DNA of 64,000 nt, from assembly GCF_031583145.1 (NCBI RefSeq), contig NZ_CP134050.1:3113501-3177500 (forward strand), read 5' to 3'. Under the pieces are notes generated by a model. It was not told the DNA's origin, did no database searches, and worked only from the letters and a program-made list of their open reading frames with translations. The position numbers and the translations under genes were made by a program. This DNA comes from Brevibacillus brevis (GTDB taxonomy: Bacteria > Bacillota > Bacilli > Brevibacillales > Brevibacillaceae). Positions 1 through 8,323 of this stretch are shown here, in pieces (the first letter of the stretch is position 1; each line of letters begins with the position of its first letter).

Positions 1-788
1 GTAGAAAAGCCGGTCGTGCCCATTCGCCCGATGACTTGTCCTTGTTTAACCTCCTGGCCCGCTTTGACCTCCAGCTTGGACATATGCGCGTAAATGGAAA
101 AGACTTGCATACCGTGATCGATGATGATTGTATTACCCGTCAAGTACAGGGAATCGGCCAAGACTACTTTGCCGTTGTTGCTGGCCCAGATGGGGGTGCC
201 GGTCTTGTTGGCGATATCGATCGCAGAATGGCGGTTCGCCGGCACTCCGTTTACCACACGCTGATAGCCGTACGGAGTGGTCAGCGTCCCGACAGCCGGC
301 TGGATGAACGCATCGGTAAAGTAAGGCACCTCAGCCGAACGGGAGCGGGCGGCGTTGATCTTTTTCTGATCCGCATTGATTCGATTGGTATCTTGACGCA
401 TGTCATTTAGCTGTTTGCTTACCGTCAAAACGTCAACGGCAAATTTTTTAGGAGCGATCGTCACCGGGACGCAAGCGCTTTTATTTGCTGACTGGATTTG
501 ATAGGTTCCGGGTTTGGCGTCAAATGGTACGGGAATAAAACGGGCATACTCTCCTTGGGAAGGCAACAGGCGGTACGTCTTGGAAAAGAGCGTGACCGAT
601 TGTTCCCGATTGCTGCGCACAAAAATAACGTCGCCTGGATACGTTGTTCCTGGCAACACGGTCAAAGGCGTCTGCTGTTTTTGGTACTGAACATGTGCTT
701 CTTCGATGATTTCCTTGCTGTAAGTGCTTGTCCCGGACAACAGTGTCAGGGCAGTGATCAGCATGAAACCGACCATCGATTGTAACAT
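1..788 (-). CDS. M23-family metallopeptidase, C-terminally cut by the window edge
   Basis: A minus-strand reading frame stays open from an ATG at 788 to base 1, so about 262 N-terminal codons are visible and the stop lies outside the window. A good GGGAGG ribosome site precedes the ATG. Residues 1-20 form a hydrophobic signal or anchor segment, followed by a variable region with an Ig-like feel. The LytM/M23 zinc peptidase core starts near residue 170: H187 and D191 fit the HxxxD motif and H235 in YAHMS fits the second motif. M23 enzymes cut peptide cross-links of peptidoglycan outside the membrane, so this is probably a cell-wall or spore-cortex endopeptidase. The exact role is not determined. 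Confidence 0.85.
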   Translation of the reverse strand, partial: MLQSMVGFMLITALTLLSGTSTYSKEIIEEAHVQYQKQQTPLTVLPGTTYPGDVIFVRSNREQSVTLFSKTYRLLPSQGEYARFIPVPFDAKPGTYQIQSANKSACVPVTIAPKKFAVDVLTVSKQLNDMRQDTNRINADQKKINAARSRSAEVPYFTDAFIQPAVGTLTTPYGYQRVVNGVPANRHSAIDIANKTGTPIWASNNGKVVLADSLYLTGNTIIIDHGMQVFSIYAHMSKLEVKAGQEVKQGQVIGRMGTTGFS

Positions 789-880
789 AGCCGTTCCCTC
801 CCAATTTCCAGTATATCAAAAGACGAAAGGAAAGGAAAAAGAAAAAGAAGGCTGTGCAGCTAGCCTTCTCCAATGGTTTC

Positions 881-1135
881 TCATTTTTTGGTGTAATCGG
901 CCATCATATCCATGATGGATTGCACGCCGCTAAGCATCTCGCTTGCACGTCTTGTCTTTTGCGAGATGCTATCGAAATCGAGTCTGCCCTTTTTGCGATC
1001 GTTCCAACGTTTGAACAGATCTTCGGCTGCCCCAGGATTGCGGCGGACCTCTTTGACCCGGGCTTCATCTTCCTTCAGCCACGATTCAAATTCCGGGTGC
1101 TCCTTTAGCAGCCGCTTCACTTCTTTCCGTTTCAT
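881..1135 (-). CDS. Small charged hypothetical protein (84 aa)
   Basis: The start at 1135 is chosen because GGAGGAGG lies just upstream; an in-frame codon further up has no such site. The product is hydrophilic and helical, with a motif HPEFESWLKED and a second segment RNPGAAEDLFKRW. It ends in an amphipathic helix, QSIMDMMADYTKK. The pattern of a short basic N-terminus followed by HP..W..R helices recalls small Bacillales spore or coat-associated proteins such as YlbD, but I cannot claim homology. It sits between the M23 peptidase and an SASP gene, both minus strand, which fits a sporulation setting. Function unknown. Confidence 0.7.
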   Translation of the reverse strand: MKRKEVKRLLKEHPEFESWLKEDEARVKEVRRNPGAAEDLFKRWNDRKKGRLDFDSISQKTRRASEMLSGVQSIMDMMADYTKK

Positions 1136-1263
1136 CGCGGACCTCCTCCTTTCGGTGTACAAACGTACGTAGTTATTTGTTCGTTACACCATATGACTAG
1201 TCCGCGAATATGCTTGTGTGTTTGCACTAGATGATAAATAAAGGGCGGAAATCAGACAAAGAG

Positions 1264-1286
1264 AAAGGCCCCGCTTAGGGACCTTT
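1264..1286 (-). terminator. Rho-independent terminator of the SASP gene
   Basis: AAAGG.CCC pairs with GGG.CCTTT around a 5-base loop, with one G.U pair in minus-strand RNA. A T-rich stretch follows on the minus strand. It lies 38 bases past the SASP stop codon. Confidence 0.7.
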
Positions 1287-1323
1287 CCGTCATCCAGCTA
1301 TTTACTTGTTAGGAGAGGAAGGC

Positions 1324-1524
1324 TTAGCGGCCTGCCATTTGGGATTCTGCGAAGCTCACCAGACGCTTGGTGATCTCTCCACCTACAGAACCGTTTTGAC
1401 GAGAAGTAGTGTCTGCGCCGAGATTTACACCGAATTCGGATGCAATCTCATACTTCAGTTGATCCAGAGCTTGGTTCGCTTGAGGAACTAGCAGGTTGTT
1501 GCTGCTGCCACCGTTGTTCGCCAT
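1324..1524 (-). CDS. Alpha/beta-type small acid-soluble spore protein (SASP)
   Basis: This 66-residue protein carries the two hallmark blocks of alpha/beta SASPs. The first is [14 protein letters not shown], which includes the site cut by the germination protease GPR. The second is [17 protein letters not shown]. These proteins coat DNA in the forespore, protect it from UV and heat, and are degraded to amino acids during outgrowth. The start has a GGAGGAATT ribosome site, and a terminator follows the stop. It is monocistronic. Transcription by sigma-G is expected from the family but I did not find a convincing promoter. Confidence 0.96.
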   Translation of the reverse strand: MANNGGSSNNLLVPQANQALDQLKYEIASEFGVNLGADTTSRQNGSVGGEITKRLVSFAESQMAGR

Positions 1525-1728
1525 GATTGAATTCCTCCTGTCGCGTTTTTTGTCTTCCGGGACGGGGTTGAACCGTCAGCTCATTTGCTTCCCGCCGGTC
1601 GAGACCGGAAGATGTTTTGGGTGTTCAAGAGGGGCATTGACCTCTTGTGGTACTATCATCCCTCCGTCTCTCTCATCCATACGTCCCGGGGGAAATGTAA
1701 ATTCTGACAAGGTGTTGCTTGGACCATG

Positions 1729-1737
1729 TGCTATAAT
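1729..1737 (+). promoter_or_regulatory. Extended -10 promoter for the exonuclease gene
   Basis: TGC-TATAAT is a perfect extended -10 element 37 bases before the GTG start. No good -35 lies at 17 bases, as is usual for extended -10 promoters. Confidence 0.55.
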
Positions 1738-1773
1738 GTTTGCGTAAAGTAGGTAACGAGAGGAGTATCCATC

Positions 1774-2652
1774 GTGAATCCATCCGGAAAAATTCTGCTC
1801 ATTGACGGAATGAGCTTTTTGTTTCGCGCTTTTTACGCTTCTGCCTGGGGAGGCGGATATCGCCAGACAACCACAGGCGTCTATACGAATGCCGTCTACG
1901 GCTTCACCAAAATGATGCTTGACTATGCAGACCTGGTAAAGCCTACCCACTTGGTGGTGGGCTGGGACGTCGCCTCGCGCGAATCCCTCGTGCGCAGCCA
2001 GTGGTATGACGGCTACAAGTCCAATCGACAAGCACCTCCCGACGAGCTGATCCCGCAGTTCGATCTCGTCAAGGAAGTGACGGCTGCCTTTTCCATTCCC
2101 AATCTCGGCTGCCCCGGATATGAAGGCGACGATATTTTGGGCACACTAAGCACGACCCTTTCAGCGGACGGACATCAAGTAGTGATTGCCACCGGGGACT
2201 ACGACAGCCTCCAGCTCGTCTCTGACCTCGTCAGCGTCAAAATCCTCAAAAACGGCGGGAAGCATGAGCACTACAATCCGGCGAGCCTGCAGAGCCTGCG
2301 CGGAATTGCTCCCGAGCAGGTCGTGGATGTCAAAGCGTTGATGGGTGACGCCTCCGATTGCATTCCGGGCTGCCCGGGTATCGGCGAAAAGACAGCGACG
2401 AAACTGATTGTGGAACACGGTGATTTGGAACGCCTATACTCCAATCTGGACAGCTGCACCGTCAAAATGCGCAGCAAGCTGGAAGAGCACCGCGAGCAAG
2501 TCTATTTGAGCAAAAAGCTGGCGACGATCATCCGCGATGTGCCGATCGAATTTTCGCTGGAGGAAGCCGCATGGGAATACGACAGCGCGGTTGTCCGCAG
2601 CAAATTCGACGAGCTGGAATTCGGCCGCAGCCTGGCGACCCGGGTCGGCTAA
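1774..2652 (+). CDS. ypcP: 5'-3' exonuclease, FEN/PolI N-domain family (YpcP-like)
   Basis: This 292-residue protein resembles the stand-alone 5' nuclease domain of DNA polymerase I and B. subtilis YpcP in length and motif order. Visible acidic motifs are DGMSFLFRAF near residue 12, WDVASRESLVR and YKSNR, GYEGDD, TGDYDSLQL, and the helix-hairpin-helix GDASDCIPGCPGIGEKTA. These residues bind two metal ions that cleave flap or RNA-primer structures during Okazaki fragment maturation and repair. The GTG start is supported by AGAGGAG. The usual GYEADD is EGDD here, but all acids remain. The next gene begins 19 bases later, so they are probably co-transcribed. Confidence 0.88.
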   Translation: MNPSGKILLIDGMSFLFRAFYASAWGGGYRQTTTGVYTNAVYGFTKMMLDYADLVKPTHLVVGWDVASRESLVRSQWYDGYKSNRQAPPDELIPQFDLVKEVTAAFSIPNLGCPGYEGDDILGTLSTTLSADGHQVVIATGDYDSLQLVSDLVSVKILKNGGKHEHYNPASLQSLRGIAPEQVVDVKALMGDASDCIPGCPGIGEKTATKLIVEHGDLERLYSNLDSCTVKMRSKLEEHREQVYLSKKLATIIRDVPIEFSLEEAAWEYDSAVVRSKFDELEFGRSLATRVG

Positions 2653-2671
2653 TAGAGGATGGGAATGGAAC

Positions 2672-3340
2672 ATGAATACCGATTTGGCTAAAAAATTGCG
2701 CTGGAAGCCGGGAATGAACTTACTCCTGCTGAACGCCCCAAAAGAGCATCTCGTTCAGCTGATGCCCGCTTCGGAAGAGGGTGCCCTGACAAGCGCAAAC
2801 GACCCGGAATCTGCCGTGAAGTCCTCATTTGAGCTCGTACTGCTGTTTGTCAAAAGCGCTGCCGAATTGAAGGAATGGTCGCGCCTCGCTGTTTCTTCTG
2901 TGGAAAAGGATGGGCTTCTCTGGATCGCCTATCCGAAAAAAACGTCCAAAATCAAAACCGACATCCATCGCGATCAAGGCTGGGAGCCAATCGCAGAGGC
3001 GGGGCTTGAAGGCATTGCGCTCGTCTCGGTTGACGATACGTGGTCCGCGATGCGGTTTCGCCCGATCGAGCTCGTGAAAAATCCGCGCTCGTCTCGCGTA
3101 AAGGAATCCACATCTTCGTCCGCTTCCACGCAAGAGCGCGTCGTAACCGTACCCGGCGATTTGCAGGACGAGCTGGACAAGCATCCCGAAGCGAAGACGT
3201 TTTTCGACCAGCTTGCCTATACGCACCGCAAGGAGTACGTGCGCTGGATTACCGATGCGAAACGCGAGCAGACGCGGACGGATCGAATCGCCAAAACTAT
3301 CGAGCGGTTGCAGCAAGGCTTGAAAAGTCCTTTCCGCTAA
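2672..3340 (+). CDS. YdeI/OmdA-domain protein
   Basis: The 222-residue protein starts at an ATG 19 bases after the exonuclease stop. The N-terminal half (KLRWKPGMNLLLLNAP, then a segment ending ALVSVDDTWSAMRFRP) resembles the DUF3052-like fold that reports on acidic side-chain chemistry. The C-terminal block contains HPEAKTFFDQL, RKEYVRWITDAKREQTR and RIAKTIERL, typical of the YdeI/OmpD-associated (OmdA) family. Biochemical function is not established; family members have been linked to bacteriocin resistance and stress. A serine-rich linker (residues about 145-155) separates the halves. A strong terminator follows, so the exonuclease and this gene form one unit. Confidence 0.75.
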   Translation: MNTDLAKKLRWKPGMNLLLLNAPKEHLVQLMPASEEGALTSANDPESAVKSSFELVLLFVKSAAELKEWSRLAVSSVEKDGLLWIAYPKKTSKIKTDIHRDQGWEPIAEAGLEGIALVSVDDTWSAMRFRPIELVKNPRSSRVKESTSSSASTQERVVTVPGDLQDELDKHPEAKTFFDQLAYTHRKEYVRWITDAKREQTRTDRIAKTIERLQQGLKSPFR

Positions 3341-3350
3341 TTCAACCATG

Positions 3351-3402
3351 AAAAAAGCATCCCATGGCCATGACCGATCGTGGCCATGCAGGGATGCTTT
3401 TT
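3351..3402. terminator. Long bidirectional terminator between convergent genes
   Basis: AAAAAGCATCCC pairs with GGGATGCTTTTT, and inside it ATGGCCA pairs with TGGCCAT, giving one long hairpin. T-runs occur on both strands. It serves the OmdA gene and the convergent VWA gene. Confidence 0.9.
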
Positions 3403-3498
3403 ATTTTGTTGCCGAAGTGGACGACAAAAGAAAGCCATGGAGAGCAAATAAATGGCTGCCAGCCGCGGGGGAGGAGCCAGATTCCTCCAAGGGGCTCG

Positions 3499-5220
3499 TC
3501 AATGCTGGAACACATCCAGCAGCATCCCCTTCGTCTCCTTCTCTTCCGTCTCCCACGAAGTGGCAAAACGAACGCGGTGGGACACGCCCATAATGTCGTA
3601 GGTCTGGACCAAATGCTGTCGGGCTGAGCCGATAATCAGGCTGTGCAGCCGAACGTTTTTCCGTTTTCCCAGCTCAGCCAGCTGCTCCTGCACATACGGG
3701 GAGATTCCTCCCACCCCATCCGTCACCATCACGAAGTCGGCGCCTGCGAGTGATTTGTCTTCATTCACCAGCTCGATGCCCCGTTTCATCGGAGAATCGA
3801 AATGCGTCCCTCCGCCGAAGGCCATCTGCGCCAGACTGTAAAAAGCCGGCCAGTCCGGTTTTTTGTGAAAAAGCGCTTGTTCGCGCAATTCGCCTTTCGC
3901 ACCGAACAAGAGCAGGACAAAATTTCGCTTTTCCAGCATCGAGAGAGCTGCGAAGGTCATCACGAACAACTGCGCCAGCCGCAGCTTGGGACCCCTCATC
4001 GAATGGGACGTATCAAGCATGCAGATGACGGGTCCTTTCGGCGGTTCTTCTACCCATCCGGAAGTATCGTAGGTCATCAGCTTCTGTTCCACCCATTTCA
4101 GCATGAAGTACGTTTCATAGTCCGGATCTGCCAGCAGCACGGCGTCAGTCGGCAGCATATGCGCGACGTCACCGGATTGGCGCAGGTCGTAGTATTCCTC
4201 CGGAAGATGCCGCGATCGCATTTCTTTGCGTTTGACACGGAAAAGGTGGACATTGCGCCCCACTTCCTGCAGGAACGCCACCAGTTCTGGGTGCCGCTTC
4301 AGTTTTTCCACCCATTTGAGATACTGTTCAAAGCTCTGTCGACGAAGCTTGCCTAGATCATGCCCCCAACTGCGGTTCGCAAATCGCTGGCTGGCGGTAA
4401 ACAGCTCCTCGACAAACAGCGTATCCAGCTCTTCCTCCGACAACGATTGCTTCAACGACCTCTCCAGCCATTGTCCCAATTCGCTCTCGAACGCAGCGAT
4501 TGCCTCCCGCTCCTGCTTTTGCAGGCGGTCCAGTTGTTTTTCTTTTTGCGCCAGTTCCTCTTCCAGCTTTTTTACCTTCTGCATGAGCTTGGATCGCTTC
4601 GTAAACTGGGTGCTCATCTCTTCCCGGAGTCCGCGGATCCGCTCTTGCAATGCGAGGATTTCCGCTCGCACCAGCGGTTTGGTGTCCAATGCCTCTTGCT
4701 TGTCCTCCACCATGCGCTTTCCTTGCTGGAGGGTGTAGCCGACCAATTGCAGCTTGGCGATCTGCTTGTCCGTCAAAAACTCAGAGAGGCGGGCTTCCTG
4801 TGTGCCCTCTTGTCCTTTCTTCTCCTGAAGCCCAGCCACCAGCGGGGAGAGCTGTTGGTCTTTTTCGCGCTGTTTGACTTCCTCCGCGAATGTTTGGGTC
4901 AGCCACAGCAAAGCTTTGATGGCTGTCTTGAAGGCGGCGCTCTCCTGCCCAACCGTCCGCGGGTGTATCATACGAGTGAAGTACTGCTTCATGAGCGTCC
5001 GAATCATCCAATGGTGAAACGGATTCGCTTCCTGCGACAGGTCGATTTCCGGTTTTTCCAGGTAAAAGACGAGAAAAAAATCCGCCAGAAGCTCGAGATC
5101 AAACCAGGAAGCACGCGCACTCGCCTCCCGTACCCATTCCTGGGCCGTTCGCGAAGAAGCGAGGTACGTATCAAACAAATACCGGTCCACACGACTGGCG
5201 CGAATGATCACGGCTCCCAT
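3499..5220 (-). CDS. VWA-domain protein, ViaA/CoxE-like
   Basis: The 573-residue protein ends in a von Willebrand A domain (about residues 395-573). Its metal-ion-dependent adhesion site is intact: DTSHS fits DxSxS, GGGTHF supplies the threonine, and VTDGVGG supplies the aspartate. The middle (about 150-270) is a highly charged coiled coil. It is longer than E. coli ViaA (483 aa), mainly through this coil. ViaA works with the MoxR ATPase RavA, and VWA/MoxR pairs act as chaperone-like machines that insert cofactors or remodel complexes. The partner ATPase is directly upstream with a 3-base gap, so the two are certainly co-expressed. The substrate is unknown. Confidence 0.85.
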   Translation of the reverse strand: MGAVIIRASRVDRYLFDTYLASSRTAQEWVREASARASWFDLELLADFFLVFYLEKPEIDLSQEANPFHHWMIRTLMKQYFTRMIHPRTVGQESAAFKTAIKALLWLTQTFAEEVKQREKDQQLSPLVAGLQEKKGQEGTQEARLSEFLTDKQIAKLQLVGYTLQQGKRMVEDKQEALDTKPLVRAEILALQERIRGLREEMSTQFTKRSKLMQKVKKLEEELAQKEKQLDRLQKQEREAIAAFESELGQWLERSLKQSLSEEELDTLFVEELFTASQRFANRSWGHDLGKLRRQSFEQYLKWVEKLKRHPELVAFLQEVGRNVHLFRVKRKEMRSRHLPEEYYDLRQSGDVAHMLPTDAVLLADPDYETYFMLKWVEQKLMTYDTSGWVEEPPKGPVICMLDTSHSMRGPKLRLAQLFVMTFAALSMLEKRNFVLLLFGAKGELREQALFHKKPDWPAFYSLAQMAFGGGTHFDSPMKRGIELVNEDKSLAGADFVMVTDGVGGISPYVQEQLAELGKRKNVRLHSLIIGSARQHLVQTYDIMGVSHRVRFATSWETEEKETKGMLLDVFQH

Positions 5221-5223
5221 CTC

Positions 5224-6531
5224 CTATCGTGTGTAGTCGTACTCCGTGCCGGGAACTTCCTGGTCGAATACGGTCCGGTATGTCTTCTGGAGCTGCTGCA
5301 GGATCCGCTCTCCTTCGATTCGCAGGTACGCGTATTTCACCGTGTAGGTCTCGGGGTTGTGAATGAGCCGGTTCTTTTCTAAGACATACGCTTCCAGATC
5401 TCCTTCCCGCTTTTGCCACTGGAGCAGGCGATTGCGCAGATCGCGTGCGGTTTCTTCCACTTCCGAACGGCACTCTTCCAAAAGCTGGCGATTCCTCTCC
5501 AGCGCTTCCCTGCCCATTTTCGCTCCGACTTCTTTCTTGAATTGAAAGGCGTGCAGATCCGCTTCCCTGGTCGTCCATTTTTCAGCGATCTGGGAAAACT
5601 TGCGAAGCGGCAGGTCATTTTCCAGCTCTGCCTTGAGCATTTCCGTAAACTGTCGTTCAAACAGCTCCCGCATCACCGGTAGATCTTCCGGGACATCCCA
5701 CATCATGTGCGGGGTGTAGACCGTATCCCATATCGACACCAGCTCCCGTCCGTGCAAAGCGGCTGACGTTTTCCAGACGTTGGCGATTTTGCTCCAGCGG
5801 CGATCGGAAAGCCGGTATTCCTTTTCTTCCATATCCTGCTTCACCCGGTACAGGAAGTAGATGATCGCTTCCGGTATGTCCACCTGTGCCGCTGCGGCCT
5901 GAATATCGCTGATGTCGTACAAGGAGAAGACCACCGGAAGCTGCGATTTCGGCAAAGAGAACATCTTTTCATAACTGGAAGCGAGCTGCAAATAACCGAC
6001 CTCATAGCGAACCAAAAAGCGGTCGTACAAGGCGGCCAGCTGTTCGTCATCGTCTGGCAGTTCGTTCGAGGCCGCAATCAAAAACTGCAGCGGCACTGCT
6101 TCCCGCTCTCTCCCATTAAAGTAAACGCGCTCGTTTAGGATGGAGAGCAGCGCGTTGAGAATGGCGCTGTTCGCCTTGAAAATCTCGTCGAGAAAGGCAA
6201 ACTGGGCAGCCGGCAGATAGCCGCTCGTTTTCCGGACGTATTGGTCTCGCTTGAGCTCCTGCAAGGATACCGGTCCGAACAGCTCATCAGGTGTCGTAAA
6301 ACGCGTCAACAAATATTCGAACCAATGCTCGGTGCCAAACAGCTGCGAAAAGGCACGAGCCAATTGGGATTTCGCAGTTCCCGGAGGCCCGATCAATAGC
6401 GCGTTCTCCCCGCTGAGCATGCCCAGCATCAGCAGTCGAATCAATTCATTTCGCTCCAGAAAGCGGCGCTCCAATAGCGCAATGGCTTGTTCCACTTTTC
6501 GTTGAATCGCGGTTGGTGTGTTCATTGGCAT
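5224..6531 (-). CDS. MoxR-type AAA+ ATPase, RavA-like
   Basis: The ATPase core carries Walker A GPPGTAKSQ, the MoxR-typical FTTPDELFGPVSL, Walker B FAFLDEIFK, sensor-1 IAASNELPDDD, and the arginine-finger region YDRFLVR. A long C-terminal helical region follows, as in RavA. Adjacent candidate starts are ATG 6531 and ATG 6525; neither has a strong ribosome site, and the open frame extends to 6735 with no conserved residues. I chose 6531 (435 aa). The gene pairs with the VWA gene, so the product probably remodels or activates another protein complex using ATP. In E. coli RavA-ViaA affects aminoglycoside sensitivity and respiratory complexes; transfer of that role here is inference. Confidence 0.85.
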   Translation of the reverse strand: MPMNTPTAIQRKVEQAIALLERRFLERNELIRLLMLGMLSGENALLIGPPGTAKSQLARAFSQLFGTEHWFEYLLTRFTTPDELFGPVSLQELKRDQYVRKTSGYLPAAQFAFLDEIFKANSAILNALLSILNERVYFNGREREAVPLQFLIAASNELPDDDEQLAALYDRFLVRYEVGYLQLASSYEKMFSLPKSQLPVVFSLYDISDIQAAAAQVDIPEAIIYFLYRVKQDMEEKEYRLSDRRWSKIANVWKTSAALHGRELVSIWDTVYTPHMMWDVPEDLPVMRELFERQFTEMLKAELENDLPLRKFSQIAEKWTTREADLHAFQFKKEVGAKMGREALERNRQLLEECRSEVEETARDLRNRLLQWQKREGDLEAYVLEKNRLIHNPETYTVKYAYLRIEGERILQQLQKTYRTVFDQEVPGTEYDYTR

Positions 6532-6752
6532 GTGGTGCCCGCAAGCAAGTGTGCCGGAGCACCTGTCCCCCTTCGTGCTAAGATCGCAACTATGGATAAA
6601 ATGTCTCATTTTATAGTCGCATACTGTGGTCAAAAATGCCAGTTTTCGAAAGGAATGCCCGCAGCCTCCGCTCTCACCCATGCCCACTGTCTCGCATATG
6701 TTGTGGCAAAAGGAATCCCAGACCGAAACAAGCATAAAAGGAGGGTTTGCAC

Positions 6753-8150
6753 ATGGGGATTGAGCTTGCTTGGCTGCATGGCGTCTACGTGCTGTTTGTG
6801 CTTGGCATTATCCTATTGATGGTTCTGCGGCGCGATACCAGTCTGATCAGCATCGTCGGAATTGCCGCTCTCGGGTTGGTGGCAACCGGATCAATCACCA
6901 CCGCTATCGGCGGCGTGTTCGGCAGTTTCATTTACGCGATCACCGAACTGTTGCCCACGATCCTGGTCATTTGCATCATCGTGGCGATGAGCCACGTCCT
7001 GACGGATACGGGCGTGAACGAAACGATGATTCGACCGATGACGCACTTGATCCGCACCCCCTCACTCGCCTATTGGGTGATCGGGCTTGTCATGATGGTC
7101 ATTTCCTGGTTTTTCTGGCCGTCCCCTGGCGTCGCGCTGATCGGAGCCGTCATGCTGCCTGTGGCATTGCGTGCCGGCCTGCCCGCGATCGGTGTCGCGA
7201 TCGCCATGAACTTGTTTGGGCACGGGATCGCCCTGTCCGGAGACTTTGTGATCCAGGGAGCCCCCACCTTGACCGCGAAAGCAGCAGGCATCCCCGTACA
7301 GGACGTCATCTCGGCGAGCGTCCCCCTCGTGATTGTCATGGGGGTCGTCACGACGATCGCAGCTTTCTGGTATTTGCGAAAAGATATGAAAATCGGGAAT
7401 ATCCCGTCGCCATCCGAAGCGACCTCAGCTCCCGACGGGATATTCGCCTCGATCAAAGTGCCGCTTCCCGCCGCAGTCCGCCGTACACTCGCGGCTGCTG
7501 TTCCGATTCTGTTTCTTCTCGATGTCATCGCCATGTTCGCTTTTGATTTGCGCGGAGGGGATGCGACCGCACTTGTCGGCGGCACTGCCCTCCTGATCCT
7601 GATTGCGGCCACGATGCTCGCCCACAAACAAGAAGGGCTCGAGCAGGTCACCACCCACCTGATCCAAGGCTTTCAGTTTGGATTCAAAGTGTTCGGACCT
7701 GTCATTCCCATCGCCGCATTTTTTTACATGGGGGACAGCGGTTTTGTCACCGTATTCGGCGAAGTGCTTCCAGCGGGCTCCCACGGAATCGTCAACGACT
7801 TGGGTGTCGCGCTAGCCCATACGATCCCGATCAGCAAGGAAATCGCGGCTCTGACCTTGACTGCTGTCGGAGTGATCACAGGCTTGGATGGTTCCGGCTT
7901 CTCCGGAATTACCCTCGCAGGATCCCTTGCGCAATTATTCGCGACTGCGCTGGGCTCCGGTGTCGCAACACTGACTGCTCTTGGGCAGATCGCAGCCATC
8001 TGGGTCGGCGGCGGAACGATCATCCCCTGGGCACTGATTCCTGCTGCAGCCATTTGCGGTGTCGACCCGTTCGAACTGGCGAGACGGAATTTGTACCCGG
8101 TTGCGATCGGTTTACTTGTGACCACGATCGTTGCCATGTTCCTCTTGTAG
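6753..8150 (+). CDS. Polytopic inner-membrane transporter of the ion-transporter type
   Basis: The ATG at 6753 is set by AAAGGAGGG seven bases upstream. The 465-residue product has about 11-12 hydrophobic segments, with a longer polar stretch near residues 210-230. Glycine-rich segments such as GHGIALSGDFVIQGAPTLTAK and GLDGSGFSGITLAGSLAQL look like re-entrant substrate-binding loops of the GntP/CitM/ArsB-type ion-transporter superfamily. It is probably a secondary transporter for an organic acid or ion, but I cannot name the substrate. It is divergent from the RavA-like operon, with about 220 bases between them, and ends in a terminator. Confidence 0.7.
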   Translation: MGIELAWLHGVYVLFVLGIILLMVLRRDTSLISIVGIAALGLVATGSITTAIGGVFGSFIYAITELLPTILVICIIVAMSHVLTDTGVNETMIRPMTHLIRTPSLAYWVIGLVMMVISWFFWPSPGVALIGAVMLPVALRAGLPAIGVAIAMNLFGHGIALSGDFVIQGAPTLTAKAAGIPVQDVISASVPLVIVMGVVTTIAAFWYLRKDMKIGNIPSPSEATSAPDGIFASIKVPLPAAVRRTLAAAVPILFLLDVIAMFAFDLRGGDATALVGGTALLILIAATMLAHKQEGLEQVTTHLIQGFQFGFKVFGPVIPIAAFFYMGDSGFVTVFGEVLPAGSHGIVNDLGVALAHTIPISKEIAALTLTAVGVITGLDGSGFSGITLAGSLAQLFATALGSGVATLTALGQIAAIWVGGGTIIPWALIPAAAICGVDPFELARRNLYPVAIGLLVTTIVAMFLL

Positions 8151-8161
8151 GGACAGCAATC

Positions 8162-8197
8162 AAAAGGCGCCTGGCATGATGCATCCAGACGCCTTTT
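8162..8197 (+). terminator. Terminator after the transporter gene
   Basis: AAAAGGCG.CTGG pairs with CCAG.CGCCTTTT around a 10-base loop, 11 bases after the stop codon. Confidence 0.85.
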
Positions 8198-8323
8198 ATC
8201 CTTCTGTTTTGGCAGCTCCCACCTGCACTTGTACCCGCGGTCTGTTTGGAGGAGACCAACTTGTATGAGCTTATGGGAAAACGTATTCTCCATGCCCTTG
8301 TTTTCCTTGCTGATCCTGGAAAG

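Noticed and set aside
1626-1647. CAAGAGG/CCTCTTG inverted repeat upstream of the exonuclease gene
   Set aside because: Only 7-bp arms with no T tract and no matching copy elsewhere; insufficient to call an operator or terminator.
4360-5382. Plus-strand open frame of 340 codons opposite the VWA gene
   Set aside because: Leucine/arginine-rich nonsense composition and a conserved gene on the other strand.
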